Shown piece by piece: positions 59,788 through 64,000 of a stretch of 64,000 nucleotides of DNA (positions are counted from its first letter, which is position 1; every line of letters starts with the position of its first letter). Position numbers and translations under genes: made by a program. Source of the stretch: JABFSC01 sp031389045. Its GTDB lineage: Bacteria; Desulfobacterota; Binatia; Bin18. The stretch covers positions 8,949 to 72,948 of the forward strand of contig JANMSE010000193.1 of assembly GCA_031389045.1 (NCBI GenBank), written 5' to 3'. The notes below the pieces were generated by a model. That model was not told the DNA's origin, made no database searches, and saw nothing but the letters and a program-made list of their open reading frames with translations.

Positions 59788-60879
59788 TTAGTCAAACATC
59801 AATACCGTGCGCGTGACTTCCCCGGCTTGCATCGCACGAAATGCCTCATTGATATCTTCCAGCCGTCCACGACGGGTAATCATATCGTCGAGATTCAAAC
59901 GGCCTTGCCGGTAGAGGTCCAGGTACTTCGGCATATCGATCTGAAACCGATTCGACCCCATGTAACAGCCTTGAATGCGTTTCTCGGCGAAGAAATGGCC
60001 CGAATTGAGTTCGATTTTCTGCGTCGGTGGTAACGCCCCAACAATAGTGGCGAGGCCATGCGCCACCAAACTGTAAAAACAGTATTCCACCAGTTGCTTG
60101 TTGCCGACCGCGTCAAACGAAAAATCCACCCCACCATTGCTCATGCGTTTGATCTCTTTGACGGGATCAATGCCAGTCGAGTTAATGGTATCGGTCGCAC
60201 CAAAATGGCGCGCGGTTTCGAGTTTACTATCGAGTAGGTCCACCGCGATGATCTGTCGCGCTCCGGCGATCCGCGCGCCTTGGATCACCGAAATGCCCAC
60301 ACCGCCCGCGCCAAACACCACAACGGAGGAGCCCGGAGTCACCTGTGCGGTGTTGAGTGCCGCTCCCACACCAGTGGTGACGGCACAGCCAAGCAGCGCG
60401 GCGCGATCCAAGGGAATGTCATCGGCGATTTTGACCACCGCCCGTTCATGGAGCAACATTTTCTCGGCATACGAGGACAGGTCGGCGAACTGATTGATGG
60501 TTTCGCCTTTTTGGGACAATCGCGCACGACCGCCTTTGGGTCGTTGGCAGGCGGCACGATTGCTACACAGATTGGGCCGGCCCTGGAGACACTGGGCGCA
60601 CTGGCCACAGTAGATTGAGGTGCAAGCAATCACGTGGTCACCCACTTTAACCGACGTGACGCTGCTTCCTACCGCTTCGATAATGCCCGCGGGTTCATGG
60701 CCCAGCACGGTTGGAGGGCGTGTGGCGATGGTGCCGTGCATGGCGTGCAAATCGCTGTGACAGACGCCACTGGCGACGGTGCGCACCAAGACTTCATTCG
60801 CTGCCGGGGCGTCGATGTCTATTTCCTCAATTCTGAGCGGCTGTGTCGGGTCACGATAGACCGCGGCTTTAATGTTCAT
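59788..60879 (-). CDS. zinc-dependent alcohol dehydrogenase (class III/NDMA-type)
   Basis: A 363-residue MDR enzyme. ASGVCHSDLHAM near residue 38 has the catalytic zinc Cys, GHEPAGIIEAVG follows, and CGQCAQCLQGRPNLC is the structural zinc lobe. GAGGVGISVIQGARIAGARQIIAVDL is the NAD motif. It resembles NDMA-dependent/aldehyde-oxidising class III-like forms. The start at 60879 is 20 bases downstream of the retropepsin stop. Confidence 0.9.
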   Translation of the reverse strand: MNIKAAVYRDPTQPLRIEEIDIDAPAANEVLVRTVASGVCHSDLHAMHGTIATRPPTVLGHEPAGIIEAVGSSVTSVKVGDHVIACTSIYCGQCAQCLQGRPNLCSNRAACQRPKGGRARLSQKGETINQFADLSSYAEKMLLHERAVVKIADDIPLDRAALLGCAVTTGVGAALNTAQVTPGSSVVVFGAGGVGISVIQGARIAGARQIIAVDLLDSKLETARHFGATDTINSTGIDPVKEIKRMSNGGVDFSFDAVGNKQLVEYCFYSLVAHGLATIVGALPPTQKIELNSGHFFAEKRIQGCYMGSNRFQIDMPKYLDLYRQGRLNLDDMITRRGRLEDINEAFRAMQAGEVTRTVLMFD

Positions 60880-60899
60880 AGTGTGTCCTTTCTTCTTCG

Positions 60900-61277
60900 T
60901 CATTCATTGGCAGCGGCCGGCAGTGGACCCGCGGCCACCAGTTTCTTCTTGCGAGGATCAACAACAAGATTGAGCCCTTCCAACGTGCGGGCTCCCAAAA
61001 GCAACAAATCTCCTTTCTCAGCGAAGACCACTTCGTCAACCGTAAAAAATTTATCCAGCCGAACGATCGCGAAGCCAACGCTACGTGTGCTGAGTTGCCC
61101 ATTGACCATCGTGAACGCCAGGTCCTTTTTCTCTCGGTTGACCCCGATTTTTTCTAATGTCGCGGTGGGAACCCAGGTATATTCGCTACCAGTATCGACC
61201 AAGACCCGCGAGACAATCGCCGACTTGGTACGGTCAACAACATTCTCTATTTTGCAGCGTGTGAAGAAGGTGCCCAT
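60900..61277 (-). CDS. retropepsin-like (clan AA) aspartic protease, second copy
   Basis: A 125-residue protein with the active-site motif VLVDTGSEYTWVP near residue 25 and LLLLGARTLEG near 88. As with the protein at 44410, one Asp-Thr-Gly implies homodimer action. It precedes the alcohol dehydrogenase in the same direction. Confidence 0.8.
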   Translation of the reverse strand: MGTFFTRCKIENVVDRTKSAIVSRVLVDTGSEYTWVPTATLEKIGVNREKKDLAFTMVNGQLSTRSVGFAIVRLDKFFTVDEVVFAEKGDLLLLGARTLEGLNLVVDPRKKKLVAAGPLPAAANE

Positions 61278-61283
61278 AAAAAA

Positions 61284-61321
61284 GTAGTCAGTAGTCAGTA
61301 GTCAGTAGTCAGTAGTCAGTA
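61284..61321. repeat. heptameric GTAGTCA repeat (five units)
   Basis: GTAGTCA five times without variation, between the retropepsin start and the next gene stop. Same word as 31171 and 53505. Confidence 0.8.
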
Positions 61322-61336
61322 TGCGCGTGAGGAGGA

Positions 61337-62092
61337 TCACCGAACGTGGGCAATGATACCGGCGAAATCTCCTCCCAGAAACTCTTGTCCGAGGCTGGGA
61401 GCATAGAGCTGTGAAATCGATCCATCAAGATACAACGCGTTCGGGCAGCCCAACGTGTCACGAAACAGGGTGGCGAATTCGTGGAGATTGATCGGCACCA
61501 ACGACATGGCGAACACTACCTGATTGTCTTTGGTCACCCCGACGCCGTTCCGGAGATAGAGACTCAAGGAATCTGGCAGGAACTTGGGGTGCAGTTGGCC
61601 ACGAGAAACCAGTAATGGTCCAGACTGGGTCGCAAGGGTGGGATTCACTTTGAGAGCAGCATAAGTGACCGTATCGAGCACCGCCGCTTTATGGTCGGCG
61701 ATGAAAAAGACCCCATTGGGTTTGAGGAAAAAGTTCCCCCACCCTTTGGCGGTATTGAGGGGACGGAGGATACGCCCGTCTTCGATATGAAGTCCTAGCG
61801 GCGCGTAGGTCGTGGAAAAGATGCCCGCGTTCATGGCGAAGAGGAGCTGCTGTCCTTGCGTGGCCACGGCATCGCGAACACGGCGAAACGACCCGAAGCG
61901 GTCCCCGTGTGGGTCGTTCCACAAGAGCCGGAGCTGGTCTGTCCGCGGGTCAATCCGATACACGAGATAACTCTCATCGTGATGGCGCACCGTTTCGGCC
62001 ACACTGCTCCCTGGCCATGCCCAGAGCAAGGCGGACACGGCGAGCAGCCATTGACGTGACTTAAGAAGGAACGAGGAAAAGCTCCTCACCAC
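61337..62092 (-). CDS. secreted phosphodiester glycosidase (NAGPA) domain protein
   Basis: A 251-residue protein with an N-terminal signal segment (SRQWLLAVSALLWAWPGSSVA) and an NAGPA/DUF2233-like domain. QLLFAMNAGIFSTTYAPLG and ALYLDGSISQLYAP match the fold. Members cleave phosphodiester-linked sugars. The GTG at 62092 follows AGAGGAA; an earlier GTG at 62152 overlaps the PIN gene. Confidence 0.82.
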   Translation of the reverse strand: MVRSFSSFLLKSRQWLLAVSALLWAWPGSSVAETVRHHDESYLVYRIDPRTDQLRLLWNDPHGDRFGSFRRVRDAVATQGQQLLFAMNAGIFSTTYAPLGLHIEDGRILRPLNTAKGWGNFFLKPNGVFFIADHKAAVLDTVTYAALKVNPTLATQSGPLLVSRGQLHPKFLPDSLSLYLRNGVGVTKDNQVVFAMSLVPINLHEFATLFRDTLGCPNALYLDGSISQLYAPSLGQEFLGGDFAGIIAHVR

Positions 62093-62103
62093 AGAAGATT
62101 CCT

Positions 62104-62610
62104 CTACCGGGTCGACCAGCCGAGTGTCCGAATATGGTTGAAGTTGAGGCACGCAATGCCTTCTTTCCGAAGGGATTGCGAGAGAGGAAAGTCCGCGGTC
62201 AGGACGAGATACTTTCCCTTGACGACAGTGAAAATCCCAGCATCGGTCAGTCCGAGTTTGGTAAAGTATTGATGCGTGGTCACTTTGCGACTTTCAATGT
62301 AGTGTTCTTCCAGCAGCGTCAGATGCTCAGCGAACTTCTGAAAATACGCCGCGTGGAGCGATTGGTTGAGTTGGCCTGACAAGTTGCTCACTTCAGTCAA
62401 GATGCTCGGGGTTGTAATACGTTTCCGAAACTGTTCGATCAGGTGCAGTAATATCTGGTAGTCCTCAATAGTAAATTGCTTGGTGCGTTTGAACGTCGGA
62501 ATAAGATCCCTGGCAAAGCTCCCGACAAAGTAGAGCAGCAAGATATTCGTATCGATCAACACGCCGCGTTGGCGATACCGCTTGATCAAAGGAAGAATCG
62601 CTTCATTCAT
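62104..62610 (-). CDS. PIN-domain protein
   Basis: A 168-residue protein. LIDTNILLLYFVG near residue 18, TEVSNL near 72, LGLTDAGI near 119 and VLTADFPL near 136 supply the acidic residues of the PIN RNase fold. Its ATG overlaps the TGA of the 92-residue gene before it, giving a coupled two-gene module of toxin-antitoxin style. RNase action is inferred. Confidence 0.82.
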   Translation of the reverse strand: MNEAILPLIKRYRQRGVLIDTNILLLYFVGSFARDLIPTFKRTKQFTIEDYQILLHLIEQFRKRITTPSILTEVSNLSGQLNQSLHAAYFQKFAEHLTLLEEHYIESRKVTTHQYFTKLGLTDAGIFTVVKGKYLVLTADFPLSQSLRKEGIACLNFNHIRTLGWSTR

Positions 62611-62885
62611 ACAGCTCGAATTTTCATGGATCGAACTTTACTATTTTGGGCATCAATTCTGAAAACCTTATAGTCTCGCTGATATTGCCGCAGGAGCTTA
62701 GAAGGATTCTTGAGAAAAGGGCTCGGCAAAGGCCGTGAGAATCCAATAGTCACCAACCACGTATTCTCATCCTCTGAAAGTTCAACCTCTTCGAGCTGTA
62801 CATCCTGAAACGTGTCGATCTTATTGGGATAGAGCTTTGCGAAATAGTCGAGAGCAAGTTTGACCGCTGTTTTGACATCAATCAT
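62607..62885 (-). CDS. small partner protein of the PIN module
   Basis: A 92-residue protein, not recognised. AVKLALDYFAKLYPNKI and a beta-rich KVFRIDAQNSKVRSMKIRAV end suggest a PepSY-like alpha-beta-beta fold. There is no evident DNA-binding domain. The ATGA overlap with the PIN gene suggests a fixed stoichiometry, perhaps as an antitoxin or a specificity subunit. Confidence 0.65.
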   Translation of the reverse strand: MIDVKTAVKLALDYFAKLYPNKIDTFQDVQLEEVELSEDENTWLVTIGFSRPLPSPFLKNPSKLLRQYQRDYKVFRIDAQNSKVRSMKIRAV

Positions 62886-63054
62886 AACGATCCCTTCAAA
62901 GTACTTCGGTCGAGTTGTAGTCCGTGCTTTTATGACTGTAAAGCGGCCAAGCGTAGCACCGAGTGGTGCCACCCGGTCTTGGCGGTTCGCGGTTGAAGCC
63001 TGCCCGCATTCAGCGTATGTGGGGTACCGCACGAGACAAAGGAGGGAGACTCTT

Positions 63055-63873
63055 ATGGATACACTCATTCTCGAAAAACACGATCGCATTGGCACCCTGA
63101 CCCTCAACCGCCCAGAGAAGCTGAACGCGCTCAGTCCAGGATTGCTGAGTGAGTTTTCTCAAGTGCTCGACGAGATCGCGGCGGACGATGACATCAAAGT
63201 GGTCATCATCCGTGGGGCCGGGCGCGCGTTCTCGACCGGATATGACTTGAGTGGCAGTGGCGGCACCGGCAATCAACCTCACAAGGAATACACGATCGAT
63301 ATGGACCGCTCGGTCCTCCAACGCATGGTTGAGCGCTGGCTACGCTTGCGTGATCTACCCAAACCGGTGATTGCGATGGTGCACGGGTATTGTCTCGCCG
63401 GGGCGACGCAGTTGTGCATCTGCTCGGACATGATCTTCATCGCGGACAATGCGCGGGTCGGGTTTCCGTCGATTCCCGCTGGGGCGGGCTATGTCAGTTC
63501 CATGTGGAATTGGATGGTCGGCCCGCATCGCACGAAATACATGGCGTTTCTGCCGGGGAGTCAGATCAGTGGCAAGGAAGCCGAGGCGATAGGCTTCGCC
63601 ACGCGGGCGTTTCCAGCGGACAACCTAGAGGAAGAGACCTACACCTACGCGCGGCGGGTAGTGAAAGTCCCGGCGGAGAAACTGGCGCTAGAAAAGCTCT
63701 CGATCAATCGCGCGATGGACTATCGGGGCTTCCGCACCTCCGTGCTGTCAGGCGCTGAGTATGACGCGATCTTTCATTTCGGCTCGGGCAATGAGGAAAT
63801 CAAGAAAGTACGCGAAGAGCGTGGGCTCAAAGGGGCGATTGCGTGGTATGAGAAGCAGGGGACCGGGGGTTGA
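63055..63873 (+). CDS. crotonase-fold protein lacking both catalytic glutamates
   Basis: A 272-residue crotonase. AFSTGYDLSG is the CoA/oxyanion segment. The usual GGGxE is LAGATQ (Gln for Glu) and PExxxG is FPSIPAG (Ser for Glu), so hydration by the standard pair is not possible. Dehalogenase, dioxygenase-accessory or CoA-hydrolase relatives fit this pattern. The ATG at 63055 follows AAAGGAGGG. Confidence 0.85.
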   Translation: MDTLILEKHDRIGTLTLNRPEKLNALSPGLLSEFSQVLDEIAADDDIKVVIIRGAGRAFSTGYDLSGSGGTGNQPHKEYTIDMDRSVLQRMVERWLRLRDLPKPVIAMVHGYCLAGATQLCICSDMIFIADNARVGFPSIPAGAGYVSSMWNWMVGPHRTKYMAFLPGSQISGKEAEAIGFATRAFPADNLEEETYTYARRVVKVPAEKLALEKLSINRAMDYRGFRTSVLSGAEYDAIFHFGSGNEEIKKVREERGLKGAIAWYEKQGTGG

Positions 63874-63962
63874 AACCCCCGGCTACCCTCATACGCCGCT
63901 CTGCGGCATATCTGGCCTCGCGGAGCGAGGCGATGAGGGTAGCCGGGGAGTTCAGTCCCCGG
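63863..63962. repeat. palindrome cluster after the crotonase
   Basis: Long arms CCCCCGGCTACCCTCAT (63876-63892) and ATGAGGGTAGCCGGGG (63933-63948) enclose GCCGCTCTGCGGC and CCTCGCGGAGCGAGG hairpins. They are flanked by CCGGGGGTT/AACCCCCGG and CCGGGGAGTT/AGTCCCCGG. It looks like a REP/BIME-type element and runs toward the window end. Confidence 0.7.
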
Positions 63963-64000
63963 CGAGAGGTGGCGTGGAGGTGGTTTCTCCCACGACAAAA

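Noticed and set aside
61284..61321. Regular GTAGTCA units considered as a CRISPR array
   Set aside because: The units are 7 nt and contiguous with no spacers, and no cas gene is nearby.

Overview
The window is about 64 kb of gene-dense bacterial chromosome from a diderm, non-model lineage. Evidence includes LL-diaminopimelate aminotransferase (DapL), an HpnH-type hopanoid radical SAM enzyme, Lpp/OprI-like alanine-zipper lipoproteins, IHF, five luciferase-like (LLM) flavin/F420 oxidoreductases, BKACE, metal-dependent amidohydrolase and several crotonases. This mix recalls uncultivated Binatota/Tectomicrobia-like deltaproteobacterial relatives; that placement is an inference from gene content and was not tested. 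There is no rRNA operon, no CRISPR array, no recognisable transposase and no prophage. Layout: 2-3080 (+) is the tail of a tungsten aldehyde:ferredoxin oxidoreductase-style accessory operon (MoeB/ThiF-like, 4Fe-4S protein, FAD/NAD oxidoreductase, MoaD-like protein). 3177-16900 is mixed housekeeping: transketolase, TrmB, two SDRs, a crotonase, a DUF4258/YgiT toxin-antitoxin-like pair, thioesterase, CoaBC, DapL, FolK, transaldolase, an unusual PAS-HisKA-receiver protein and an aldo/keto reductase. 17001-19419 is a scarred region with a gene remnant, a GFA protein fused against a truncated restriction endonuclease, and an intact YhdJ-like DNA adenine methyltransferase. 19696-24076 holds an LLM oxidoreductase, a universal stress protein, HpnH and an alcohol dehydrogenase. 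24160-40569 is a long minus-strand translation block: ispE, tRNA-Gln, prs, rplY, pth, rpsF, rpsR, rplI, tRNA-Val, thrS, infC, rpmI, rplT, pheS, pheT, ihfA, merR-type regulator, then a D,D-carboxypeptidase, GroEL and two lipoproteins. infC appears to begin at an AUA codon overlapping the thrS stop. 40631-47391 has SuhB-like phosphatase, a second, nonsense-mutated DUF4258/YgiT pair, Uma2, an aminoglycoside-phosphotransferase-fold protein, a retropepsin-like protein and two MFS carriers. 47591-63873 looks like a catabolic island: trimethylamine-dehydrogenase-like flavoprotein, RidA, four LLM oxidoreductases, two crotonases, DJ-1/PfpI protein, BKACE, amidohydrolase, NTF2-like protein, zinc alcohol dehydrogenase, then a PIN-domain module. 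The most striking non-genic signal is a class of intergenic repeats. At some sixteen places a short word is tandemly repeated with a 7-nt (occasionally 8-nt) period. The word differs from place to place, at least six loci have a reverse-complementary second arm able to form a long hairpin, and nearly all start at or within a stop codon. Some words recur at distant loci. Other structured non-coding elements are two MITE/REP-like palindromes and a palindrome cluster at the right edge.
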